Assembly (NCBI RefSeq): GCF_000516985.1
Contig: NW_006917092.1
Coordinates: forward strand, 5,151,924-5,215,923
Source: Pestalotiopsis fici W106-1
Taxonomy: Eukaryota > Ascomycota > Sordariomycetes > Amphisphaeriales > Sporocadaceae
Length of the DNA stretch: 64,000 nt
Reading direction: 5' to 3'
Numbering within the stretch: position 1 is the stretch's first letter; each line of letters starts with the position of its first letter. A program made the translations under genes and the position numbers. The notes under the pieces were generated by a model. That model ran no database searches. It was not told the origin of the DNA and worked only from the letters and a program-made list of their open reading frames with translations. Shown here piece after piece: positions 24,020 to 36,524 of this stretch.

Positions 24020-27000
24020 GGCGGGCAAAACAGCAGGAAAACTGGTTGCCGGGGGGTCTGTGATATTTTCCTAGGCAGTTTTCTGGTGGGTCGTGTTGCA
24101 AAATCCAAGGTCTGTGTCTGTTATTAAAGTCGCGGTCGCCGACCAAAGTGGCGGAAGGAAGGACTGTAGGAAACGAGGAGGAAAACAGAAGCAACAAGGA
24201 AAGAGAATGTGGTAGCCAGCCGCAGCCGTCAGAACGACAAGTAATGAATGCAGAGGCGGTCGGAGTTTCGAGATTCGCGGGAAATTCGCAGCAATGTAAA
24301 TTATTACGCGAACCAGCAGCCGGGTGGTGCGCAGGGTCGTACCGTTCGTGCTAGGTACTATGCATGTGCTGGCGCTAAAGACGGAAGTTTGTTTGAATCG
24401 AAGGGGGTCAATGATTAGCGGGCAGACGGGCAGAAGAAACGTCCCGAGGCGCTGGGTATAAAAAGTGTAGAGGTGAATCAAACTGAACTCTTAGGTAGCA
24501 GCGAGTATATATTAGGCTGTGTTCCGACGTTGAGTCTTGTAGCATACAACAATGACTCTTGTTGAAACAGATGGAAATAATGCGCAAGACAAACAAATGG
24601 TCAAGCCAAAGTAGCAGCAACTCGACGTCTTGTTGGTCTTTTGGTTGATTCTCCAAAGGAAATTGCCATCACGTCCTCAAGCGCAAGATCACGGATATAT
24701 CGAATGTTCATGTCCCCATTCCCCAGTTTCAACGACTGACATCAGCTCAGCCCAGCTCGCGCCTTGGTAATTGGAAGACACCCATGTCCAATTGGTTGGG
24801 TTAGCTCTCTCGTGGAGCAACATTTTGGATATCCACTACTTCTAGGCAGTAAAAGTAAATTATCCTTGCGAACATATGAGCAATCGGGTTGCCTTTGCCA
24901 GTACCTATTGACATTCCGCTACTTTGGCGAAAATGTCTCGAAAATTGTGAGACCTGCAGAACGAATAAGAATGCAGATGGTGCCAAACCCGTTTCGCAAA
25001 CTATAACTTTCAGCGTAGCAAGCAGTATAAGAGCCAGTAGAGTTTGAATGAGACACAAGTCTGCAGCATGGTTGAAGCTGATTGGACAATCCAATAAATG
25101 GTCGCAATCATCCAACATGCCACTTGGCTCACCGACAGATTCCACCTTACATTAGACTGGGATGATGTGCAGCGGTAGCAACGAGCTATCCGATTCGTTG
25201 TCCCCAGACCATCAGCTCACTGGAAACTTGAGGATCCGATGCCTTGGATGCTAGAATGTTTCTCTCGTGCAGAATTTGTGGGGAAGCGAAACTTCAGGGT
25301 CCTTTATCCAATTGAGTCACTGAACGTCAGCCCAGCGGATAACGACTGTCACAGCTCACTTGGACCACAGCTCGTGAAATGTTGGTCACACACTACCCAT
25401 CCAGGATGATTTCATAGATGAAAATGAGGTGGAGCTCAATCGGCTAGGCATGTTCCCTCTATTCATACCAGGCGGCACTACAGAAGCGGAATTGGGTATT
25501 TATATGTAGTCTGTCGTCGTCGTCTTGTGCGAGAATAGTCAGAAACATCAAAAAACATTCATCGCGGCCTATTGTCCCTGAAAACGAGGGAAACGAGGAT
25601 AGAACAAATCAAAATCTTAGTAGTTTCAGGCATGGAATCACATATTTAATAAAGCAGTCTGCAAGGTTTTACAAACAAACAACACCCAGGCGACCGCCGG
25701 GCATGGAAACAGAAAAAGAAGAGTTACAGGGAACTGAATGAAAATACTAGAGAAGGGCGAACCCAATCAAAAAGAGAAGATAGAGGGAAAGAGAGAGAGA
25801 GAGAAAGAGAGTTAATAATACAAAATTCCTAGGAGCAGAGCGTAACCACTAAACCACTGTGACATGTGGCTTCATACATTAGACTGTTGAAAGAGAACAG
25901 TTTGTTTTGTTTTATGTAAAGGGCCGAGTCGTCGAAGATATTGACGAAATTGAACCTTCACAAATCTTTTGAAGGAGGCAACCAGCCCGTAAATATGGTT
26001 CGGAAAGCCTTGGCCATGAAAATCAACCTGTGTTCAGCCATATAAGCCCAGGGCTTGTATCTCGAGGAATGTGGCTCCATTCATTTAGTGACGGCTACAG
26101 TCAATGGATTAACTTGTTGCACTGGCGAACATAGTATCGCCGACCCCTCAATCTAGAGTGTGAAAGTTTCCGATCAAGTGCACTTAGGTATGTTTAGGCG
26201 TACTCTGTAACATTTCGTCGTTGCCATTGTTCCGCAGAACGAGACGATTCGCTCGAGTAGACCAAGATCTGACTTAGGTGGAACGCTCACGAATCAGTGC
26301 GGCAAACACGTCATACCTCACGGGTGATGGTGCTTGGTACAAAGGCACAGTGGTTGAATGACCCGACACCGAGAAGCTACCGTGGATGGCTATGAGTAAC
26401 GTGGCACAGGCCGGAAGGGGTACTCTATTCATTTCCCAACTACATCCCGAGTATGTATACTTTGCCCCCAACTTTTTGTTTTCTGGCGTGACTGAAATGA
26501 CTTGAATCTAACAATCTCAGTTGAAGGGAGGTCTCAGATCTGAGATGTAAAATCGCCAACTTAGCAGCTTGTCCGGTAAATTGGTTCAACTACCGACGTC
26601 TATTTGAAACGTGATACCACGCATAACAAAGAGCCGGTTGTGTTGCTCGGCATTTGTACATGTGTTGAGCAATGATGTAAAATGGCCCGACATCCAAGAC
26701 AAGAAAGAACACACATATTACATGCCACTGTGGGAAATAAGATGGTCAAGTATGCTCCATGGTCTAGTGTGCTCTCCAGTATACCAAGTTGAAATGGGAG
26801 TGGCAACAAGAAAATGTCAATATCGGTTGAGATGGGTAAGTATCATAACATTTAACCTTTTTCAAGATTCTTTTGCCATTGAGTGACCGCGACAGAGCTT
26901 TTGGAAAGTCTGTGGCACATAAACACAAAACCACTGAACGAGGACGCCTTGATGCTCTAGTCTCTGATACCAAGAGATTCGTGTATAAATCTCTAAGAGT

Positions 27001-27122
27001 ATCCTCTTTCATCCATCAGACTACTTTTACTCTACCTTTGTTCATCATACCAGCGCCCCAACCGTTCCATCTCCCAACTCAAATAACTTCAACCCAGACA
27101 AATCATCTTGTCCCTGCTAACC
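24020..27122. other. 3.1 kb gene-free stretch
   Basis: Between ERG3 and the tyrosinase gene I find no supportable ORF. A GA-rich tract lies at 25786-25811. The last few hundred bases (about 26900-27122) include TC-rich sequence and a CAACTCAAATAACTTCAACC leader typical of a 5' UTR for the tyrosinase. Confidence 0.5.
25786..25811. repeat. (GA)n-rich tract
   Basis: Purine tract with six to seven GA units and a few A interruptions, non-coding. Confidence 0.8.
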
Positions 27123-29428
27123 ATGGAAGAGATTCGAGCAGCACAAAAGGCTGGGATTGTCATAGGTCTTTCAAAGGCCGGAGGTTTCCTGCCTCGGATT
27201 GATATTGACCAAATGATTGTCAATCAGCCCGACACCTTCAATCTGTTTTGTCTCGCCATGGTTGAACTCAAGTCAGCACCTCCATCAGACTGGATGGGCT
27301 ACTATCAGATTGCCGGCATCCATGGACTTCCAACCCAGGTCTGGGACAATGAGACTGGGGTCGATAAGAAGGGACAGGCCTCAAATGGCCAAGGTTATTG
27401 TCCCCACGGGGATGAGAAATTCCCCACTTGGCACCGTCCTTATATTGCAATGCTTGAGCAGACTGTCTACCTGAAGATGCTTGACATCGCCGAGCAGTTT
27501 CCTGCCTCGGTCCGGGATACCTACGTCAAGGCGGCTGAGGCCTTTCGTTTCCCCTACTGGGATTGGCACCGTCCCCGTGGACTCGAAGCGTCATTTCCCG
27601 GTGTCACTCAAGAGGACAACACGACCATGTCGCCCTACGACTTCAAGGTGCCCAGAGTCTTCACAGAGCGTTATATCATGGTCAAGCAACAGTCGGACAA
27701 TCAGCTTGTCCAGATCAACAACCCTTTTGCCTACTTTGAGTTTCCAAGGGGCGGCATGAGTGGCACTGATTTTGACATCCGCAAGGACCTTGCCCGTGAT
27801 CGGACCAAGCGCTATCCCGTCTTCTCAAACGAGAGCCTAGCTGTACAAGCTCTGAATCTGACTCTCAACATGGCGCGAGAGTCTAAAGTCCAGAATATTG
27901 TTGACATGATCACTGGTCCCGGTTACGACACGTTTGCTGCTTTTGGGTGGACCAAACCCCCCACAGATACTCGGAAAAGATATGAAGATATCCAACCTTC
28001 AGGATCCCTTGAGTGTAGTGAGTAGCAGTTTCCATTTTGTTGTGATTCATATTCTGTTTTCCAGTACATGTTGACCAGCTACCTAGTCCACGGTAGCTAC
28101 CATGTTTGTTCTGGTGGGACCCAGGGACACATGTCAGAAGTCCTGCTCGCTGCATTTGATCCCATCTTCTGGTTCCATCATTGGTATGTAACCATTCCGA
28201 TATGAAGTTGCGAGCCAAGAACAATTGCTTCTATATCTGAAAATTAACTCCTGCCTTTTCAAAAGTAATGTCGACAGACTGTTCGCCGTGTGGCAGTCTA
28301 TATATCCCGACTCATGGATGCAAAATGAGAATGTTGATCTTCTGCCGTTCCGTGCCCCTGCGACCAACGGCTCATCAAAGTACTGGACTTCTCAAACCGC
28401 CAGGACTACCGAGAGATTCGGTTACGTTTACAGCGATGCCCAAGGCGCGGCGAAGGATGTGCAGCAGCAATTCAAGAACCGCTACGGCTGGTCCCTGCGG
28501 GGCGCAAATGCTTCCGGGAAGCCCCCGTCAGACATGGCACCGCTTAACGAAAAGGTTGATGCAGCACAAGTATTCCAATTCCAGTATCATACACTTCCAG
28601 CTTCCATCTCCAAGACTTTGACATTGATTCCGGATGTTTTGACAACGTCGGAAGTCTTTCCACCATTCGCAAAGACTAAAGTCATTCAAGTTCAAGACAA
28701 GTCTTCTCAGAAGCCACTGATCCAACCATCCTCTGAAAAGAAGCAGATCGCCCAGCAGAGGACGCTCATCCAGGCGGACCACGATATGCCCATGGGAACT
28801 GCCCCTAATATAGACGAGTCCAAGGTCGATCGTCAATGGTACATAGACAGCGTCGTTCAGAGGTACGTCAATTTTGGGATCTAGCGATCTTCCACCGCTG
28901 ACTTCTTGCTCAATCGCTTAGACTCGCTCTCAATGGTACCTTTACAATCTATTTCTTCATTGGAGGTGTCCCAGGCAATGATGTCGCGCCGGCGCATTAT
29001 TGCCTGTGTCCCACCCTCGCAGGCGACATGCACATCTTTGCGGCACCCGTCGAGGCCTGCGACAACTGCGGACAACACCGCGACGCTGCGCAGCTGGAGA
29101 GCGGCACCGTTCCAATCAACCCGATCCTGTTGGACTACAAGATCACTGGTCATCTCACAGACCTGTCGCCAGACCGCGTTCGGCCGTTTTTACTTGATAA
29201 CCTTCGCTGGAGGGTAGTCAATGTTTGTGCATCCCTCTCAATCATGAGGGAACATGAGCTAACTGAATCAACTCAAAACAGGGAGCCGGGAATCTTGTTG
29301 ACCCGCGACATGTTACAGATTTCCAGATTGGGGTCACTTCCAAGGCGACTGCGCTTGATGGCAGTGGCCAAATTACGGTGGAGGATCATGCTCAAGTGAT
29401 CCAGCAGATCATTGAACAATCTCCTTAG
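27123..29428 (+). CDS. tyrosinase (type-3 copper polyphenol oxidase)
   Basis: Five exons are inferred: 27123-28017, 28087-28183, 28266-28862, 28922-29222 and 29282-29428; 678 residues, frame exact. CuA ligands are H67 (AGIHGLP), H95 and H104 (CPHGDEKFPTWHRPY), with YWDWHRP after them. C93 two residues before H95 is placed like the Cys of the Cys-His thioether bridge. CuB ligands are H300 and H304 (CIHGSYH) and H329 (DPIFWFHHCNVDR). The long C-terminal domain has a CDNC motif (about residues 576-579), as in fungal pro-tyrosinases. There is no signal peptide, so the enzyme is probably cytosolic. Tyrosinase homologues such as UstQ act on Tyr of RiPP cores; next to a UstYa and repeat-precursor gene this role is plausible here, but melanin-type phenol oxidation is the alternative. 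Confidence 0.92.
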
Positions 29429-29891
29429 GCTGTCTAGGTTAGGTTCATTGATCTAGAGCCTGGTTAATGCTGCTGAAAGCCAGTGCAAGATATATTTTGG
29501 TGGAGGGTTTCTCTAATTCATGGTTCCCTACAAGAATAGCTTTGCAATACCAAAAGGCCTACCGTTGCGCATACCTTGCCCTTACATCTTGGCAGCAATT
29601 TTCAATTAGGTAACCCGTGCTTTATCGGTCTTGCCTTCTTTGGAGTCTCCGAATAATTGTTGAAGCATAATATGCACCAATAAGATGCAAAATGATATGA
29701 TTCAACATGAGTCAACCGGTAAGTCTTGTGCATATGCATCCCGTTAAGAGCAGTTATGCCGATCACTTTGCTAGTGTCACATATTCAGCACCAATGCTGC
29801 TGAGCTTTGCGCCCTCGGTTAATATCGACTGTCTCTTTCTTTTTTCAAAGTACAAGTCGCTCGAATAGCATCTATCTGTGTAAACATCGTG
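29429..29891. other. tyrosinase-ABC transporter spacer
   Basis: 463 bp between the tyrosinase stop and the transporter ATG, same strand; holds the 3' end of one gene and the promoter of the next. No ORF. Confidence 0.5.
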
Positions 29892-32800
29892 ATGAGCGTT
29901 GTAGCAATGGCACTCAACAATCAGGAAAAGATCATCTTGGAGAGACAGATTAATGGCCTTGCGGCCCAGCGACCGGGAAAAGGAAGCCTCTTGAGCTATT
30001 CAACAACGCTCGACAAGGTCATTCTTCTCATTAGCTTCACCTGTGCTATACTCGGCGGCATATTGAATCCCCTGATAGCGGTATTATAATACTCTGAGGG
30101 GGTTACAAGACGTACCGAGACAGCACTGATCGTGAATTAGGTCATTTACGGCCAAACCGTGGGAATCTTTGGCAGCTATTCAGGCTCTTCTCTCTCCCAT
30201 GCCGACGCGCGACGCCAAATCGTCACCTATTCACTCTACTGGGTCTATCTGTCGGTGGCGATTTTTGTCCTCATCTATACAGCCACGGTCGGCTTCTACT
30301 ACGTCGGGGAGCGCACAGCACGAGCTCTGCGCAATGCCTATCTCAAGTCCATCATCCGGCAAAACATGGCCTTTTTCGACACCCACGAGCCCGGGCAAGT
30401 CTCGACGCGCATCATGTCCGACATGACGCACGTGCAGGAGGGCATCACGAGCAAGCTGTCCATTGCCGTGACCGCCATGGCCTGCTTCTCGTCCTCGTTT
30501 GTGATTGCCCTCATTGTCCACTGGAAGACGGCGCTGGTGCTGAGCCCGGCGTTTGTCATCATGACGCTCGTCGGGTCCCTCGCTGGTGCGCGCATCGTCA
30601 AGTACCACAAGGAGGCCAAACTCGCGAATGAAAAGGCGTCTAGCCTAGCCCAGGAAGCCATTGCCTCGGTGCGGCACGTCTACGCTCTTGGGATCCAGCG
30701 CCATCTCGCCGAAAGATACCAGTCCTTCTTGGACAACGCGGGAAAACATAATCGCAAGGCGCTGTATATCATGTCCGTGGTAATTGCCTGGTCGCAGGCA
30801 GTCCCTCCTCTGGTGCACGCGCTGACGTTCTGGGCTGGTTCGCAGTTTCTCGTGCAAGGGAACATGACGGTGGGACAGATTACCACCATTGCTCTCGTTG
30901 TCGTGATAGGCGTCTTTGCCATTGTGCGGATATCACCGGCCGCCCAGGCGTTGGCCAACACCGTCTCCAGCGCCAGTGTGATCCTGGGCGAAATGGCCCG
31001 CCGCTCGCCCCAGGACCCGTTTGACGCTTCTGGTGGGACCGTGGATGACTTTCGAGGAAGCGTCGAGCTTTGCGGAGTCAATCTCGTATATCCCAAGAGG
31101 CCCGATGCTAGGGTGATGAAGGATGTGTCCTTTCGCTGTCCCGCCCTCAAGACGACGGCAATAGTAGGGGCTTCAGGTAGTGGCAAGAGCAGTATTATCA
31201 ATCTGCTACAGCGCTTCTATGAGCCAACTGGTGGGCAGATATGTCAGTCTTCTGCAAGATACTATATCAATGTTGTAAATACTGACGTTTGGAGGATACA
31301 GTGGTTGATGGTGCCGATATTCAATCATTGAACATTCGCTGGTTACGTAGTCAGATGGGGCTGGTAAAACAACAACCAGTTTTATTCGACACGACGATAT
31401 TCGAAAACATCACATATGGTAGAGTGAACTCACCCGGACAAGCTTCGAAGAATTGCTTAATCAACAAGTCATTGCTGTCGCAAAGATGGCGAATGCCCAT
31501 GACTTTATATCCGCCTTGCCGGACGGGTATCAGACACGGGTGGGAGAAAATGCGACACAACTGTCTGGGGGTCAAAAGCAGCGCATCGCCATCGCGCGGG
31601 CCTTGATGCGAGATCCAAAGATCCTTTTGCTGGATGAGGCCACCTCGGCTCTGGACACGGGGTCCGAGGCGGCGGTGCAATTGGCGCTGAGCAAAGCGGC
31701 ACATGACCGAACCACAATCGTCATTGCCCATCGCCTGAGCACTATCCGCCATGCAGACAATATTGTCGTCATGTCCGAGGGTTGTGTTGTAGAACAAGGG
31801 ACGCATGCTAATCTCATCGCTCGCGACGGCCACTATGCGCGTCTCGTCCATGCTCAACAGGTTGAGGGCGAGCTTGGGGTCCAGGATGACGATCTTGAAG
31901 ATGAGATTGCCACAGAGTCCGTGGTTGGCCCTATTTTGGAAGACGAAGTGCTCCCCACCTCGAAAACAGAATCTCGCGGGGATCAACATATTCCGATTGT
32001 TACTATCACTGAAGAGATTAAGCCAAATGGTTGGGGCCTGGGCAAGACCTTGGCCCTCATAATTCAATGGAACAAGGCCGAGCGCTGGATGTTGTTGCTT
32101 GGACTGGTTTGCTCCATATTCGCCGGCTTAGCATTGCCTGGGTGAGTATTCTCAGCCCATCCATCCTTTGATCTTCTTTCAGACGAGTCCAGTATATCTT
32201 ACCCAGATGACAGTCAATCAGTAGTCTTTGCAAAGGCTCTCGATGTCTTGTCACTTACCGCTTCGGACTATGGAACACTTCGTAGTCAGGTGAATCTCCT
32301 TGCCGGTATCTACTTAGTTGTGGCCTTTGTCACATTTCTCCTCTGGGTCGGCGTTGGTCACGCGTGCGCCTACACCGCAGACAGACTGGCGCAAAGTGTT
32401 CGAAATGGCTGTTTCCGATCAATCATGTCGCAAGACGTCGAGTACTTTGACCAAAAAGCACACTCAACCGGATCCCTCTTGTCCACCCTCTCCACCAGCA
32501 TAGACGCCCTCATCGGCCTGAGCAGCCCCGTCATGGGAGGTAGCTTGACATTTATCTGCACCATACTCGGTGGTATAGTCATCGCCGTGGCTTTGGGCTG
32601 GAAGCTGGCTCTGGCTTGCACCGCGACGTTACCACTAGTCGTTGCGTGTGGCTGGGTGCGCCTACAGATGCTGGCCATATTTGACGCACACACGCGGCAA
32701 AACGGCATCGACGCCGCATCCTACGCGGCCGAGATTGTCAAGTCGGTCAGCACCGTGGCGAGTCTCGGCCTGGAGGAGTTTGTCCTGGGCCGCTACGACG

Positions 32801-33994
32801 GGTTCCTCGCCAAGCAGTCGGAAAAGTCGTTCCGGTCCATCTTGTTGGCGTCGAGCCTGTACGCCGCGTCCCAGTCGGTCGTGTACCTTGCCAGTGCGCT
32901 GGCCTTTTGGTACGGCGGGACGCTGCTGCTCGAGGGAGAATACTCATTATTTCAAATCTATGTTTGCTATACCACGCTGATATCTGGCGCGCAGATTGCC
33001 GGGTCCGTCTTTTCGTTTGCGCCCGATGCGAGCAAGGCCATACACGCCAGCTGGGAAATTGACAGTATTCTGAAAATAGGAAATAACTCCATCTCGCGAG
33101 AAGAGACTGACGAGGAGAGGGACAAGAGTGCTGAAAAATCGCCCAAACATGTCGCCAAGTATACCCACATTGAGTTCCAAAATGTCAGCTTCTCCTATCC
33201 GACACGCAAGACGCGTCTTGCCCTGGATAACTTTAGCCTCAAGATTGGTTCAGGGCAATTTGTCGCCTTGGTCGGCCCAAGCGGGTGCGGCAAGAGCACG
33301 GCCTTGTCACTTGTTGAGCGCTTCTACCGGCCAGACGCCGGCACGGTCTTGATCGAGGGTCGAGATCTCGCCTTGTGTGATATTGACGAGCACCGGAGAT
33401 CCATCTCGCTCGTCAGCCAGGAAGCGGCCATGTTTTCCACCTCCATTAGAGAGAATGTCGCCATGGGGTTGCCGGGAGAGGAAGTTTCGGATCAAGATAT
33501 TTGGAATGCTTGCCGACAGGCTAATATTGAAACATTTATCAAGTCACTCCCGTAAGTACCACCCACTATTCGATCTAGCTTTCCCTTGTTTTGCGGCGTC
33601 ACGGGTCAAATCGACCATGAAGCCTCCTAGTAACAAAAGCCATAGTGACGGTCTCTCCACCCTCGTCGGGCCCGGGGGGTGCATGCTGAGCGGTGGTCAG
33701 AAACAACGGGTCGAGATTGCGCGGGCCCTGCTGCGCGACCCGCGAATCCTGCTCCTGGACGAGGCCACGTCGGCCCTCGACGCCGAGTCCGAGGCCGCGG
33801 TGCAGGAGGCGCTCGAGCTGGCGTCGAGACACCGGACCACTGTTGCCGTGGCGCACCGGCTCAGCACCATCCGGAACGCCGACCTGATTTGCGTCCTGGA
33901 TCGCGGCAGAATTGTCGAGTCGGGCTCGCATGAGGACTTGGTTAGGAAGAAGGGGAGGTATGCGGCGCTCCTGGAGTTGCAAGATTTGCGGTGA
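29892..33994 (+). CDS. full-size ABCB-type multidrug/peptide exporter, one frame break
   Basis: Inferred exons: 29892-30080, 30141-31242, 31302-32141, 32214-33551 and 33646-33994. Order is TMD1, NBD1, TMD2, NBD2, about 1,272 residues once the break is allowed for. NBD1 has Walker [10 protein letters not shown], signature LSGGQKQR and Walker [16 protein letters not shown]2 has [17 protein letters not shown] and [12 protein letters not shown], with H-loops AHRLST in both. In NBD1 the frame ending [13 protein letters not shown] continues as [22 protein letters not shown] only after a shift at about 31439-31443. The exon total is 3,818 nt, one short of a whole number of codons. Either one base is missing or a 50-nt intron (31419-31468) removes the site. 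Likely substrate is the product of the neighbouring cluster. The N-terminal start is less certain than the rest. Confidence 0.88.
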
Positions 33995-34241
33995 TTTTAG
34001 CTGGCTTCACTCATTTAAAAAGCCGGCTATTTGTGCTTTTGCATACAGGTCAGATAGTGGTCTGAAGTAGGGAGTAGCAAAAAGCAATATGTCGAATGTC
34101 ATGCAGTGAGAACAAGAGTCACGGGGTTGAACACGATTTGAGATCAGGTGAGTTTATCGTCGAGCTTGTATATTTATGATGGACAATAAATCGAATAGAT
34201 GAACCAAATATACATGACTTCCGGGCACTCACGGAAGTGAA

Positions 34242-35634
34242 TCAAAGTTCCAAGTGCTCCAAGGCAACCTGTAACATCTCAACTTTTCTCCATATTTCTC
34301 CCGTGCAAAATTGATCAATCTTTACCGGCCGCTCCATTCGCTCAACAGCTAGCATGATGCGTTGCGCATTCTCGTGAGCCTCTTTCAATGAATCCAGGTC
34401 CTCCTGAATCCGCGCCAGAACATCTACAAGCACACGCGTACATAAGATGAAGTCTCGTATCATAAAGCCAGAGGATAACATACCGGCTTCCCGCCGTATA
34501 TATCGGCGCAACTTATTGACGCATCGCAAGCAGTATTCTTCAGATACCTTCTCTATCAATTGGCCAAACTGGGTGACCTCGGGCATATGAACCGAGGTAT
34601 CGATAGCAGTCTTCTGCGAGAGACACTTATCAAGGATCTCATCTATAATTTATCAGACAGAGTAAACTAGTGGGCGTATATGGGTTCATACCGGGAACCA
34701 AGCCCAGAGGTACATTTGCGAATTCCAGGTCTTCCATCCGTCGAGGATAAAGACCAAGCAGACTGGCGAACATCACAACCTTCCACTTTCCGTCGAATAC
34801 GTCCACTATCTTCCGTATGGGAGTGATGTCTTTCTCGCTAATAGGTCGAGCCTTACCCGGGGAATAAAAAGGTTCGCGAAGTTGCAGGACAGCTTTGGCC
34901 CATAACGAAGTCTGGTATGTCATGTTGGCTTTGAGAGCCGGGATCATATTTAAGAGATCTTTTGTGATGATCTTGTCGCACGACTCAACAAATGAGCGGT
35001 TCTCGATGCAAAGCTGTCCTTGAGCAAGATACTCGCCAAAGTAATAAGTTCCTGCATAATCCTTGGACTTCAAGCCGCGCAAAAAAAGCATGTTAGGGAG
35101 CCCGCCGGAGCTCCAAGGTTCACTGCCTTGAGATATTATAATCACAGTATCATCTTTGATTCTTCCTTGGAATTCCCTCATTAGCACCAAATCTTGTAGA
35201 AAAGTTCCATTGGGAAAATCTGTTGTATCGATTACACAGAATTGAATCTTGTTCATCGGTTCTCCCATGAATTTGTGCTTATATATGGCGTATTGTAGAG
35301 CGACAGCCAAAGAAGTCGTCCACGAGATAAACGGACTGGGAGGTAATAGCGAGTGATGTCCCCGTACGTGGTCGTTCAGCGCAATGGCAATGTCGTCGCC
35401 ATCTCTGTCGAATGTATCCGTCAGATTGCCTTTCGTTGCACCTAGGGACTTCATCCATTGTCTGTCATTTTGTCCTGTGCTTTTGTCCGAGAACACGCGG
35501 AACAGATATCGAGGAATACCTAATTGGCTTGCAGGAGTACCATCATAGGGTCCAAAAGGTACCTCAAGTTGTGTTTCAAGGTTGGCTGGGAGGTTTTTGA
35601 GCCCAGCATTTATGGTTTCCATATCATGGTCCAT
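34242..35634 (-). CDS. DUF7587-like protein of unknown function
   Basis: Exons are inferred as 34692-35634, 34484-34642 and 34242-34423, about 427 residues. The second intron (34424-34483, 60 nt, GTATGT...GTAG) is in frame and stop-free, so an unspliced form would have 447. Residues about 40-60 (PRYLFRVFSDKSTGQ) and about 98-116 (PPSPFISWTTSLAVALQYA) resemble the fungal DUF7587 pattern, a domain I recall as related to the ADP-ribosyltransferase/heat-labile enterotoxin fold. No catalytic triad can be confirmed by eye. The C-terminal 110 residues are helical and Glu/Leu-rich with possible coiled coil. No signal peptide and no membrane segment. It converges on the ABC transporter gene (247 bp) and lies inside the island; whether it serves the cluster is unknown. 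Confidence 0.6.
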
Positions 35635-36524
35635 AATTACTGAAGACTAGAGCTTAAGAAGTAAGAAGTTCGGTGATGAAGGGTCTATTGTGCTGGCAGA
35701 TGTTGTCCACGTACGTCAATATATTGAACCTATATTCAATTTTGCAGCCTACGTCACCAGATCTGTGTATGCCTACGCTTGCACAAAAGAAGCGACTTTG
35801 CGAATCGTGACGTGAACTGGTGAACTTTGGTGCATATTTTCTCGAATGCTAATCGACCCCAATATATGGGCGAAACTTTCACATTAGGTGTGACCGAGGT
35901 GACTGTTAAGAAGAATAGGTAAGGTTTCGTAGCGCATAGCCGCTCCGATCCTAGGCAGATCAGTCCCTGCTTGATGATCCTCGTAATCATGCGTGCAAAT
36001 ATGACAGTCTATTAAATCGATGAGTGACGTGATTATCGTAGATCTTATGATCATGCGATTTGCATCTTGCCAAGTCTCAGTAACCCAGGTTTTATTTGAT
36101 TCGTCCAAAGCTGACCTTGTATGATATTCATATTATATGATGCGTGCAATAATACAATCGCCTGCTCCGCCATCCAACTACTAGGGTACGTAGCTTGTGA
36201 AATCTATGCAATGGTCCGTGAAGCCTTACATTAGTATTTGACTTTTGGCCGTTGATGGGTGCCTTATAAGGTAAATGCAAGATTCGGTCCGAAGCGTCTT
36301 GTGCCTGCGTTGTCCGGCAATTCTGACTTGGCACCGGTTCGGTAGATGGATCTTGACCAAGGTTATTTTTTTTTTGCAACACTTGCACTGACTAGGCCGA
36401 GTCCGCGCTCAGGTTGAACGCATATGGACTGGTCCATATCCAGCCCTAATGTCTAATTCTCGCATCATGACCACTGGCATTGTTGCCTTTAATTGAATCA
36501 TTTCTGAAGCCAATCCCGGTATGC
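35635..36524. other. spacer between DUF7587-like and UstYa genes
   Basis: 890 bp, both neighbours on minus. Contains the 5' region of the DUF7587-like gene and the 3' end of the UstYa gene. A T/A-run lies near 36366-36375. No gene seen. Confidence 0.45.

Noticed and set aside
25825..25860. Minus-strand sequence resembling a tRNA A-box (TGGTTTAGTGGTTA)
   Set aside because: No B-box (GGTTCRA) at the right distance and no pairing acceptor stem; downstream is AT-rich.
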